52,978 nucleotides of DNA, taken from assembly GCF_024494385.1 (NCBI RefSeq), contig NZ_JAEVLT010000032.1, forward strand, positions 1 to 52,978, in the 5' to 3' direction. A model generated the notes under the pieces. That model had not been told where the DNA came from. It did not search any database and saw only the letters and a program-made list of their open reading frames with translations. Position 1 is the stretch's first letter; every line of letters starts with the position of its first letter. The stretch comes from Bacillus sp. EB600 (GTDB lineage: Bacteria > Bacillota > Bacilli > Bacillales > Cytobacillaceae). A program made the translations under genes and the position numbers. Shown in pieces: positions 33,359 through 41,356 of this stretch.

Positions 33359-33987
33359 CACTATCGACACAATTTTTAACAATGCTTTCGATGATTGGAA
33401 TGGGAGCGTTGTTTGGAAGCATGCTTGATACGTATCAGCGCTTTTTGCACCGTTCAAGACGAAAACATTGGCTTGTTTTTTTAAACGATATTCTTTTTTG
33501 GATTATTCAAGCATTACTTATATTTTATATATTATTTCTTATTAATAAGGGTGAAATTAGGTTCTATATTTTTATTGCCCTTGTATGCGGGTTTGCCGCC
33601 TATCAAAGTCTGCTTAGGGGTATTTACTTAAGAGTACTGGAAGTGTTGATTCGATCTTTCATTTCGTTGTATAACTTTCTGAAAAAATTAATTTTATTAC
33701 TTGTCTTTAAACCAGTCAACGGGCTTATTCAACTTGCTATATTCACCATTTTACTTGTTGGCAGGGGTCTTATTTCCCTTGTCAAATTTGTTTTTAGGGT
33801 GGTATTATTCATCATAAAGTTCATTTTAAATGTGGTTAAAAAAATAGTATTAATTTTTTGGAAAATGTTGCCGAAGGGGATTAAAAAAACCGTCGAGAAG
33901 TTATATAATAGAACGGCAGGAAATTTTAAGGGAATCAAGAATATTATTAATAAGTGGCTAGAGAAATGGAAAAAGCAAGATAAATGA
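33355..33987 (+). CDS. yabQ: Spore cortex biosynthesis protein YabQ
   Basis: A 210-residue membrane protein. At least four hydrophobic segments occur in the first 150 residues, followed by a basic tail (KKTVEKLYNRTAGNFKGIKN). In B. subtilis it is a sigma-E product required for cortex formation and localised around the forespore. The ATG overlaps the yabP stop by 4 nt. divIC follows at 15 bp. Confidence 0.94.
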   Translation: MTLSTQFLTMLSMIGMGALFGSMLDTYQRFLHRSRRKHWLVFLNDILFWIIQALLIFYILFLINKGEIRFYIFIALVCGFAAYQSLLRGIYLRVLEVLIRSFISLYNFLKKLILLLVFKPVNGLIQLAIFTILLVGRGLISLVKFVFRVVLFIIKFILNVVKKIVLIFWKMLPKGIKKTVEKLYNRTAGNFKGIKNIINKWLEKWKKQDK

Positions 33988-34002
33988 GAGGGGAGTGAAG
34001 GT

Positions 34003-34386
34003 ATGGGTGCCATCCAACAAAAGAAAGTAGCCAAAATTGAAACTACCTATGTCCAGCAGCAAGAATTTAGCGAAAATGCAGCGGCTAGGAGAAAGAAAAA
34101 ACTGCTACGACGGCTTTCTGTATTTTTTGGTTTTGCGTTATTTGTTTCTTATTTTTTGATCTCCAGCATCCTTTCACAAGCCTCTGTTTTAGAAGATAAG
34201 ACTTCGCAAAAGAAGGCGCTGGATGAAAAGCTAGTTTCATTGAAAAATCAGCAGAAATCACTAAAAGAAGAAATTTCAAATTTAAATAATGATGACTATA
34301 TTGCTAAACTTGCCAGGAAGGAATACTTTTTATCAAATAAGGATGAAATTATCTTTAATATACCTGACTCAAATAAAGAAAAGTGA
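34003..34386 (+). CDS. divIC: Cell division protein DivIC
   Basis: A 127-residue bitopic septum protein of the FtsB/DivIC family. A basic cytoplasmic N-terminus precedes one membrane helix (about residues 38-57, LSVFFGFALFVSYFLISSIL), then an extracytoplasmic coiled coil (ALDEKLVSLKNQQKSLKEEI) and the YIAKLARKEYFLSNKDEIIF end typical of the family. It forms a complex with DivIB and FtsL. The ATG follows gagggg. Confidence 0.96.
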   Translation: MGAIQQKKVAKIETTYVQQQEFSENAAARRKKKLLRRLSVFFGFALFVSYFLISSILSQASVLEDKTSQKKALDEKLVSLKNQQKSLKEEISNLNNDDYIAKLARKEYFLSNKDEIIFNIPDSNKEK

Positions 34387-34403
34387 ACCAAGATGATGTC
34401 TTA

Positions 34404-34433
34404 TTGACACTAATTTTTTTCTTTCTGTATAAT
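34404..34433 (+). promoter_or_regulatory. Sigma-A promoter of yabR
   Basis: TTGACA, 18 bp, TATAAT; both hexamers are consensus. Confidence 0.82.
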
Positions 34434-34480
34434 ATATAGTAAGTATGATTTTTTATATTTTAAGGAGGAACATTCTTTTT

Positions 34481-34921
34481 ATGTCAATTGAGGTAGGCAG
34501 CAAGTTACAAGGAAAAGTAACAGGGATTACAAAGTTCGGAGCGTTTGTGGAACTGCCGGAGGGTTCAACAGGACTTGTTCACATTAGTGAGGTTGCTGAT
34601 AATTATGTCAAGGATATTAATGATCATCTTAAAGTTGGCGACCAGGTTGAAGTAAAAGTCATCAATGTTGAGAAAGATGGGAAGATTGGATTATCCATTA
34701 AAAAAGCAAAGGATCGCCCAGAAGGTCAAAAACCACATTCACACTCGCATTCGCATTCCCAACGTCCTCGTCAGGGTAGAGCAAATGATCGTAATACTCC
34801 TAAACCGGAAAACTTTGAAACGAAAATGGCGAAGTTTTTAAAAGATAGCGAGGATCGATTATCTTCCTTAAAACGAAATACTGAGTCTAAGCGTGGTGGA
34901 AGAGGGGCTAGACGAGGTTAA
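34481..34921 (+). CDS. yabR: S1-domain RNA-binding protein YabR
   Basis: A 146-residue protein with one S1 domain at residues 3-77 (GKVTGITKFGAFVELPEGST, then GLVHISEV). The conserved C-terminal tail is KFLKDSEDRLSSLKRNTESK plus RGGRGARRG. Between them is a His-Ser repeat (HSHSHSHS, residues 86-93) that the B. subtilis protein lacks. Its function is unknown. ATG 34481 matches the family start; aaggagg lies rather far (12 nt). An upstream frame from 34445 precedes the ribosome binding site and is rejected. Confidence 0.93.
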   Translation: MSIEVGSKLQGKVTGITKFGAFVELPEGSTGLVHISEVADNYVKDINDHLKVGDQVEVKVINVEKDGKIGLSIKKAKDRPEGQKPHSHSHSHSQRPRQGRANDRNTPKPENFETKMAKFLKDSEDRLSSLKRNTESKRGGRGARRG

Positions 34922-34960
34922 CTTTCTGCTTATTACTGAAATAAATAGCAGCTTTTGAAT

Positions 34961-34988
34961 AGACGGGTCCAAACGGCTTGTCTTTTTT
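34961..34988 (+). terminator. yabR terminator
   Basis: Stem agacgggt / gcttgtct (G-T pairs included) with a 7-nt loop and six T residues. Confidence 0.78.
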
Positions 34989-34994
34989 GTTTTT

Positions 34995-35026
34995 AAAAAA
35001 GAAGCACCGGCAATGGTGCTTCTTTT
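34995..35026 (-). terminator. tRNA-Met terminator (minus strand)
   Basis: A 12-bp stem (aaaagaagcacc / ggtgcttctttt) with a 6-nt loop. On the minus strand it lies 6 nt after the tRNA and is followed by T residues. It faces the yabR terminator. Confidence 0.85.
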
Positions 35027-35031
35027 AGTTA

Positions 35032-35105
35032 TAGCGGCAGAGGGGATCGAACCCCCGACCTTACGGGTATGAACCGTACGCTCTAGCCAGCTGAGCTACG
35101 CCGCC
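35032..35105 (-). tRNA. tRNA-Met (CAT anticodon)
   Basis: Minus-strand 74-nt tRNA: GGCGGCGTAGCTCAGCTGGC at the 5' end, anticodon stem-loop GTACGGTTCATACCCGTA with CAT, and T-arm GGGGGTTCGATCCCC. The first acceptor pair is G-U, as in B. subtilis elongator tRNA-Met. CCA is not encoded. B. subtilis also has tRNA genes between yabR and spoIIE. The G-U first pair and D-arm suit an elongator, although the tRNA-Ile2 type (modified CAT) cannot be fully ruled out. Confidence 0.95.
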
Positions 35106-35129
35106 AAAATTATTTAAGACACAATAGAT

Positions 35130-35158
35130 ATAATACATAGATTAAAAAATATTGTCAA
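35130..35158 (-). promoter_or_regulatory. Sigma-A promoter of tRNA-Met
   Basis: On the minus strand: TTGACA (35158-35153), 17 bp, TATTAT (35135-35130). Confidence 0.85.
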
Positions 35159-35185
35159 CGTATTTTTGAAGAATTGCATTGATTT

Positions 35186-35222
35186 TTGTCAAAGTCAGAA
35201 TATTTTGAATAATAAAGTCGAA
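35186..35222 (+). promoter_or_regulatory. Putative Spo0A boxes upstream of spoIIE
   Basis: ttgtcaaa (35186-35193) and aagtcgaa (35215-35222) resemble TTGTCGAA with one or two mismatches. They lie about 65-100 bp before the predicted start, roughly where Spo0A acts on spoIIE in B. subtilis. Confidence 0.5.
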
Positions 35223-35248
35223 CAAATTATTGATAATTATCTGCTCTT

Positions 35249-35281
35249 ATGACAATCTTCTGGAGATTCCACTTTTATAAT
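35249..35281 (+). promoter_or_regulatory. spoIIE promoter with 21-bp spacer
   Basis: atgaca (35249-35254), 21 bp, tataat (35276-35281). The abnormal 21-bp spacing is the known hallmark of the Spo0A-activated spoIIE and spoIIG promoters. Confidence 0.7.
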
Positions 35282-35314
35282 AGTGAAAACAATATGGTGA
35301 TAGGGAGTGTGGAT

Positions 35315-37789
35315 ATGGCAAAGGTAGAACGAAGTTTAATAGATCCAATAGGCGAAGTTAACTTTCAGTCATCGAAAATGGACCTATCAAATAGTATGAA
35401 GAAATTACGATTAAAAATAGAAAACCTTCTGATTAGGAAGGGATATCTCATATTGTTGGTTGGGTTTTTGCTTGGACGTGCTCTGATTCTATCAAAGCTT
35501 ACACCGTTCAGTCTGCCTTTTTTTGCTGTTGTGTTCTTTGTTAAAAAGGATTGGGCACCACTGGCATTGGTAGGATTAGTAGCAGGGGCTGTCACGATTT
35601 CGTATGCAAATGCAGCGTCAACCTTTGCAATTTCCTTTTTATTTCTATTTATATATCGAGTGACAAAAAAATGGTTGAAAAATGAAGTGAAGGCACTGCC
35701 TGTCTATGTAAGTATCATTCTAGCAGCCGGGAAGCTGACGGAAACATTTATTACCACCGGTCAATTATCCTTATACGATGCGATTATGACAGGAGTACAA
35801 GCAGGGCTCGCTTTTATTCTAACCCTCATTTTTTTGCAAAGTATTCCACTCTTAACTTGGAATAAACGGAGACAACCTTTAAAAACAGAAGAGATTGTCT
35901 GTGTCATCATTATGCTTGCGTCAATTATGACAGGTACTATTGGCTGGGTAGTTTATAGCCTCTCCGTTGAGCATATCATGTCCCGTTACCTGGTATTGGT
36001 ATTTTCCTATGTTGCCGGAGCAACAGTAGGTTCAACAGTTGGTGTTGTAACAGGGTTAATCTTTAGTCTTGCAAATGTATCAAGCTTCTACAATATGAGT
36101 TTATTAGCCTTCGCTGGAGTATTAGGAGGGCTATTGAAGGAGGGTAAAAAACTTGGCGTTTCAGTCGGCTTGATAATTGCCACGCTTTTGATTGGTATGT
36201 ACGGCGAAGGAGGCGGGTCAATTTTACTCAACGTATTTGAATCGACTGCAGCAATTGCTATATTTCTCCTCACCCCGAAGGCACTTATTTCCAGGCTTGC
36301 AAAATATATCCCGGGTACACCGGAACATATGGCCGAACAGCAAAAATATATGCGGAAAATGAGAGATGTTACTGCACAGCGAGTTTCCCAGTTTTCAAGT
36401 GTTTTTCAAGCTCTATCAAAAAGCTTTACACAAAGTAATGAACAGCAGCCAGATCAGGAGGGAGATCGGGAATTAGATTATTTCTTAAGTAATGTTACAG
36501 AAAAAACGTGTCAGACGTGTTTCAAAAAAGACCATTGCTGGTCAAGGAATTTTAATACAACATATGAATATATGGAAGATATTATTCATGAAATGGATCA
36601 AAATGATGGAAATATTTCAGGGAAATTAACGAGAGAATGGGAGAAGCATTGTACACGATCAAAAAAAGTGATTGAGGTGATCCAACAGGAATTAACCTTT
36701 TTCCAGGCAAACCAAAAGTTAAAAAAACAAGTGAAGGAAAGTAGAAAGTTAGTAGCAGACCAATTGCTCGGTGTTTCTGAGGTGATGGATAATTTCGCCA
36801 AGGAAATTCAGCGAGAACGGGAAAATCATCATAGACAGGAAGAACAAATTATGGAGGCGCTCCAAGACTTTGGCATTCAGATCGAGCAGGTTGAGATCTA
36901 TAGCTTAGAAAAGGGAAATGTTGATATTGATATCATTCTTCCTTTCGGCAATGATCATGGTGAATGCGAAAAACTAATTGCCCCATTGCTGACAGATATT
37001 TTAGGGGAATCAATCATTGTCAGTACGGAGGAGTCTTCCCCCTATCCAAATGGTTTCTGTCAAGCTACATTTCGTTCTTCAAAGGCCTTTGTGGTTGAAA
37101 CGGGTGTTGCTCATGCAGCAAAGGATGGCGGTCTTGTTTCTGGTGATAGCTATTCGATGATTGAAATCGGCTGTGGGAAATATGCGATTGCAATCAGCGA
37201 TGGGATGGGAAATGGGGAAAGGGCCCATTATGAAAGCAAAGAGACGTTGCAGCTCCTCCAAAAGTTTTTACAATCAGGGATAGAGGAAAAGGTTGCAATA
37301 AAATCAGTCAATTCCGTTCTTTCGTTGCGAACAACGGATGAAATATTTTCAACTTTAGACCTCGCGATGATTGATTTGCAAAATGCAGCGACCAAATTTC
37401 TTAAGATTGGATCGACGCCAAGTTTTATAAAGCGGGGAAATAAGATTATTAAGATTCAGGCCAGCAACCTGCCGATGGGAATCCTTCAAGAATTTGAAGT
37501 GGATGTTGTCAGTCAGCAATTAAAGGCGGGTGACCTGCTGATTATGATGAGTGATGGCGTGTTTGAAGGTCCAAAGCATGTTGAAAATTATGATGCATGG
37601 ATGAAAAGAAAAATCCAGGAGCTTGAAACAGAAGACCCGCAGGAGGTTGCTGACTTAATCATGGAGGAGGTTATTCGCTCACGCTCGGGACTAATTGAGG
37701 ATGATATGACTGTTACTGTAGCAAAGATTAAACACAATACACCTAAATGGGCATCCATTCCTGTCGAAAAGTTTAAGAAAAGAGCATAA
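35315..37789 (+). CDS. spoIIE: Stage II sporulation protein E, PP2C phosphatase
   Basis: An 824-residue protein. About ten membrane helices occupy the first ~330 residues, then a regulatory region with a Cys cluster (CQTCFKKDHCW), then a C-terminal PP2C domain. Catalytic aspartates are visible in AISDGMGNGERA (D629) and MMSDGVFEGPKH (D747). SpoIIE dephosphorylates SpoIIAA in the forespore, freeing sigma-F, and takes part in polar septation. ATG 35315 is 7 nt from ggag; an in-frame start at 35249 lies upstream of the predicted transcription start and is rejected. Confidence 0.97.
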   Translation: MAKVERSLIDPIGEVNFQSSKMDLSNSMKKLRLKIENLLIRKGYLILLVGFLLGRALILSKLTPFSLPFFAVVFFVKKDWAPLALVGLVAGAVTISYANAASTFAISFLFLFIYRVTKKWLKNEVKALPVYVSIILAAGKLTETFITTGQLSLYDAIMTGVQAGLAFILTLIFLQSIPLLTWNKRRQPLKTEEIVCVIIMLASIMTGTIGWVVYSLSVEHIMSRYLVLVFSYVAGATVGSTVGVVTGLIFSLANVSSFYNMSLLAFAGVLGGLLKEGKKLGVSVGLIIATLLIGMYGEGGGSILLNVFESTAAIAIFLLTPKALISRLAKYIPGTPEHMAEQQKYMRKMRDVTAQRVSQFSSVFQALSKSFTQSNEQQPDQEGDRELDYFLSNVTEKTCQTCFKKDHCWSRNFNTTYEYMEDIIHEMDQNDGNISGKLTREWEKHCTRSKKVIEVIQQELTFFQANQKLKKQVKESRKLVADQLLGVSEVMDNFAKEIQRERENHHRQEEQIMEALQDFGIQIEQVEIYSLEKGNVDIDIILPFGNDHGECEKLIAPLLTDILGESIIVSTEESSPYPNGFCQATFRSSKAFVVETGVAHAAKDGGLVSGDSYSMIEIGCGKYAIAISDGMGNGERAHYESKETLQLLQKFLQSGIEEKVAIKSVNSVLSLRTTDEIFSTLDLAMIDLQNAATKFLKIGSTPSFIKRGNKIIKIQASNLPMGILQEFEVDVVSQQLKAGDLLIMMSDGVFEGPKHVENYDAWMKRKIQELETEDPQEVADLIMEEVIRSRSGLIEDDMTVTVAKIKHNTPKWASIPVEKFKKRA

Positions 37790-37797
37790 TTCCTGAC

Positions 37798-38077
37798 TTT
37801 GAGAAATGTCCAGCTTCGACGCACAGGATGTGCTAGTGCCGACGTTGCCGCCAGGACGGCGGCGCTTTTAGTCGGCCAGCGCCCTAGCGTCTAGTGTCCT
37901 TCGCTCTCCGCCCTACGATAAGTCAAGCACGAATGCGCCTCCGGCTCTTCGTGTTTCCTTTATCTCAGTCGAAGCGCTCCACAAGGAACGCTTCGGCAGC
38001 ATAAGCATCGTACGAAGAAAAAGCGTTAGCTTTTTCGAGGAGGCCATACGCCGCTGACCAGGGCGCTTCCGCTTTTC
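37798..38077 (+). repeat. Mosaic interspersed repeat, copy with rearranged modules
   Basis: Head tttgagaaatgtccagcttc, module gtgctagtgccgacgttg near the head, shared core, then the module acaaggaacgcttcggcagc...ttttcgagga inserted near the tail (37980-38041). It fills the spoIIE-yabS gap and ends 3 bp before the sigma-F-like promoter of yabS. No terminator other than this element follows spoIIE. Confidence 0.83.
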
Positions 38078-38080
38078 TAT

Positions 38081-38110
38081 GTATAAATCTCTTCCGTCCA
38101 GTCGAAAATG
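38081..38110 (+). promoter_or_regulatory. Sigma-F-type promoter of yabS-yabT
   Basis: gtata (GYATA, full match), 15 bp, gtcgaaaatg (GGNNANAHTR, one mismatch), 31 bp before the yabS ATG. Confidence 0.65.
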
Positions 38111-38141
38111 GAAGCATCATGGTAAATGGAGGGGAAAATCT

Positions 38142-38882
38142 ATGTACACAGGAAGAATCCGCCAAATTTTATTGATTACAGATGGCTGTTCCAACCAAGG
38201 AGAAGATCCGAATGCGATGGCCGCACTTGCTAGAGAAGAGGGAATTACCGTTAATGTTATTGGTGTTATGGAACAGGATATGATTGATGAAAAAGGAATA
38301 AAAGAAATTGAGAGCATTGCCCTATCAGGAGGAGGGGTTAGCCAAATTGTTTATGCCCAGCAGCTTTCGCAAACGGTACAGATGGTGACAAGAAAAGCGA
38401 TGACACAAACGATTCAAGGGGTGGTAAACAAGGAATTACAGCAAATTCTCGGGCGGTCAAAAACACTAGATGATCTTCCTCCTGAAAAGAGGGGTGAGGT
38501 GATCGAGGTGGTCGATGAGTTGGGTGAAACGATCGAATTAGATGTTTTAATTCTTGTGGACACCAGCGCAAGTATGAGGCAAAAGCTGCCAACCGTAAAA
38601 GAAGCATTAGTAGACCTTTCACTTAGTTTAAATGCAAGGTCAGGCGATAACTATTTTTCCGTCTTTGTATTTCCCGGGAAAAAGAATGACGTCGAAAAGG
38701 TATTGGATTGGACGCCGAATCTTCAATCATTGACGAAAATTTTTTCCCAGCTGACAACTGGTGGGATTACTCCAACAGGTCCGGCACTTCGAGCTGCGCT
38801 TTCCTCATTCAATCAAAATCATTCTATGAGAAGGAGTCTTCTTTCCCGTGATGATGAATCATTCTTTGAAGAGTCTATGTAA
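38142..38882 (+). CDS. yabS: VWA-domain protein YabS
   Basis: A 246-residue protein with von Willebrand A-type folds. The first part has a MIDAS-like ILLITDGCSNQGEDP and the second has LILVDTSASMRQK (DxSxS). The biochemical role is unknown; in B. subtilis it is sporulation-expressed beside the kinase YabT. ATG 38142 follows ggagggg; an in-frame start at 38079 precedes the predicted transcription start. The end overlaps yabT by about 35 nt, suggesting coupled translation. Confidence 0.9.
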   Translation: MYTGRIRQILLITDGCSNQGEDPNAMAALAREEGITVNVIGVMEQDMIDEKGIKEIESIALSGGGVSQIVYAQQLSQTVQMVTRKAMTQTIQGVVNKELQQILGRSKTLDDLPPEKRGEVIEVVDELGETIELDVLILVDTSASMRQKLPTVKEALVDLSLSLNARSGDNYFSVFVFPGKKNDVEKVLDWTPNLQSLTKIFSQLTTGGITPTGPALRAALSSFNQNHSMRRSLLSRDDESFFEESM

Positions 38883-39843
38883 GGTCAATCCAGGTACGGT
38901 TATTTTGGGGAAATGGCATCAAAAAAAGTATATGATCGTGAAAGAACTGGGATTTGGGGCAAATGGAATTGTTTATCTTGCTGAACATAAGGGCAAACGG
39001 GTTGCGTTAAAAATGAGTGATAACGGAATTTCGATAACCACCGAGGTGAATGTTCTCAAATCCTTTGCAAAGGTCCAGGGGTCTTCCCTCGGGCCTTCTT
39101 TGATTGATGTAGATGATTGGTTAAATAATCGAGTTAGTGTCTCCTTTTATGTAATGGAATATATAGATGGTCCAAACCTATTATCCTTTATTGGACAAAA
39201 AGGAAAGTCCTGGACAGTTGTCTTACTTCTTCAATTATTAAAAGATCTTGAAACACTTCATCACAATGGCTGGGTCTTTGGTGACTTGAAACCGGAAAAT
39301 CTGATTATTACTGGACCTCCGAGTAGAATCCGCTGTATTGATGTAGGAGGAACAACGATTCAAGGCAGAGCTATAAAAGAATTCACTGAGTTTTATGACC
39401 GTGGTTATTGGGGGTTGGGTTCAAGGAAAGCAGAGCCAAGCTACGATTTATTTGCCGCCGGCATGATTATGATCAATACTGCTTACCCAAACCGTTTTTC
39501 AAAAAAAGCCGGGGGCATTTCACAATTAAGGGAAGCAATAAGGCAAAAACAAGAACTTATTCCTTTTGAACGAGTAATTGTACGGTCGCTTCAGGGCGGT
39601 TATCAAAGTGCTAAACAAATGCGGGATGACTTGCTTGCTCTGGTAACAAATCAACAGGTCTCTGACAACGCCCCTGAACCGTCCGTTTCAAAACAAGCAA
39701 GTTTTAACAAACCAAAAGCAAACCAATACCCATCCAGAAAAACCTATAAGAAAAAAAAGAAAAGCCGCGGCTGGGCTGAAACCTTATTCATTTTGCTGTT
39801 AATGGTTTGTTTATATACTTTGTATATTATGTTTAGAAATTAA
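38848..39843 (+). CDS. yabT: Membrane serine/threonine protein kinase YabT
   Basis: A 331-residue Hanks-type kinase. The Gly-rich loop is GFGANGIVY, the ATP lysine K55 (VALKMS), the catalytic loop FGDLKPENL with D146, and the Mg site reads DVG (D165) in place of DFG. A basic linker (KKKKKSRGW) precedes a C-terminal membrane helix (TLFILLLMVCLYTLYIM). In B. subtilis YabT is DNA-activated, acts in early sporulation and phosphorylates RecA and AbrB. The start is uncertain among ATGs at 38848, 38851 and 38854. Confidence 0.94.
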   Translation: MMMNHSLKSLCKVNPGTVILGKWHQKKYMIVKELGFGANGIVYLAEHKGKRVALKMSDNGISITTEVNVLKSFAKVQGSSLGPSLIDVDDWLNNRVSVSFYVMEYIDGPNLLSFIGQKGKSWTVVLLLQLLKDLETLHHNGWVFGDLKPENLIITGPPSRIRCIDVGGTTIQGRAIKEFTEFYDRGYWGLGSRKAEPSYDLFAAGMIMINTAYPNRFSKKAGGISQLREAIRQKQELIPFERVIVRSLQGGYQSAKQMRDDLLALVTNQQVSDNAPEPSVSKQASFNKPKANQYPSRKTYKKKKKSRGWAETLFILLLMVCLYTLYIMFRN

Positions 39844-39949
39844 TAAATTTTTGAAACTATTATCATTTTTGTTCGTAGATAATAGAAATAAATATAAAAG
39901 CTAATATTAAAATAAAGGCAAAGATAATAATTGTAAGGAAGAATGTAAA

Positions 39950-41338
39950 ATGTTAGAAGCAAAGGTAGAGGCTTTTCTAGAAAGACATTTATTTTCATTA
40001 AAAAACAAAAAAATCATTGTTGGAGTTTCGGGAGGCCCGGATTCACTAGCGTTGTTACATTACCTACAGGGTCAAAAAGAAAAACAGAGGTTTTCCATTA
40101 TCGTTGCCCATGTAGATCATATGTTTCGCGGGGAGGAGTCCTATCAGGATGCGTTGTTTGTAAAAGATTATTGTGAGCAGTTCTCAATCCCATTTGAAAT
40201 GGAACAAATTAATGTTCCGGAACTAATGAAGGAAACTGGAAAAAGTGCCGAAGTGGCGGGGAGGGATGCTCGTTATGGATTTTTTGCTAAAGTTATGAGT
40301 GAAAATGATTATCCATATTTAGCACTTGCCCATCATGGAGATGATCAAATTGAAACCATTCTTATGCGTTTTACAAGGGGAAGTACTGGAAAGGCAAGAG
40401 CAGGAATTCCGTTTCAGCGTCCTTTTCAAAATGGTTTAATCTTTCGTCCATTTCTAGCCTTGACAAAGAAAGAAATTGAGGAGTACTGTGACCAATATCA
40501 GTTAGTTCCTCGTATAGACCCAAGCAACAAGGAAAGTATTTATAGCAGAAATCGCTTTCGTAAGGTGGTATTACCTTTTTTAAAAGAGGAAAATAGAAAC
40601 GTTCATGAACATTTTCAACGTTTTAGCGAAGAAACGCAAAGTGATGAAGACTATCTTCAGGAATTAACTGTCCAAAGCATGAATACAGTAATGACAATAA
40701 GAGAAGCGCAACAAATAGCCATTGACATTAAACGCTTTTTCAAAATGCCAATACCTTTACAAAGGAGAGGGATTCAACTAATATTAAACTATCTTTACAA
40801 AGAAAGGCCTGCTTCACTTTCGGCCATACATATTCATCAGGTTATTGCGATGATCAGTCGGCCGCATCCTTCAGGAACACTAGACCTTCCCAATGGACTA
40901 AAGGTTATTCGTTCCTATCAGCAATGCCATTTTCAATTCAACATAGACAAACCGCTATCCTTTCAATTTGAATTGATAGAACCAGGTACGATTCATCTGC
41001 CTGAACATGGAACCATAAACATGGAATATGTTGAATTACCAGCATCCATTCCAAATCGGTTTACAGCCTTGTTTGCTCGGGATATGGTTACATTACCCTT
41101 AACAATCCGAACTAGGAAAGCTGGAGACCGAATGTCGTTAAAAGGAATGTCCGGCTCAAAAAAGGTTAAGGATATTTTTATTGATCTAAAAATCCCGATC
41201 CAGGAGAGGGACACATGGCCTGTTGTGACGGATCAGGATGGCTGTATTCTTTGGCTTCCAGGTTTAAAAAAATCAGCAATTGAAGGTATAGGTAGTACAT
41301 CAGGGTATTATATCCAACTTACATATAAAAAGCAGTGA
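39950..41338 (+). CDS. tilS: tRNA(Ile)-lysidine synthase
   Basis: A 462-residue enzyme that converts C34 of tRNA-Ile2 (CAT) to lysidine. The PP-loop SGGPDS is at residues 27-32, followed by VAHVDHMFRGEES, ALAHHGDDQIET and RFTRGSTG. The C-terminal domain has RTRKAGDRMSLKGMSGSKKV. ATG 39950 follows gtaaggaag. hprT begins 18 bp later; the tilS-hprT-ftsH order is conserved, and TilS-HprT pairing is common. Confidence 0.96.
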   Translation: MLEAKVEAFLERHLFSLKNKKIIVGVSGGPDSLALLHYLQGQKEKQRFSIIVAHVDHMFRGEESYQDALFVKDYCEQFSIPFEMEQINVPELMKETGKSAEVAGRDARYGFFAKVMSENDYPYLALAHHGDDQIETILMRFTRGSTGKARAGIPFQRPFQNGLIFRPFLALTKKEIEEYCDQYQLVPRIDPSNKESIYSRNRFRKVVLPFLKEENRNVHEHFQRFSEETQSDEDYLQELTVQSMNTVMTIREAQQIAIDIKRFFKMPIPLQRRGIQLILNYLYKERPASLSAIHIHQVIAMISRPHPSGTLDLPNGLKVIRSYQQCHFQFNIDKPLSFQFELIEPGTIHLPEHGTINMEYVELPASIPNRFTALFARDMVTLPLTIRTRKAGDRMSLKGMSGSKKVKDIFIDLKIPIQERDTWPVVTDQDGCILWLPGLKKSAIEGIGSTSGYYIQLTYKKQ

Positions 41339-41356
41339 CTTCTAGGAGGAAAAATT

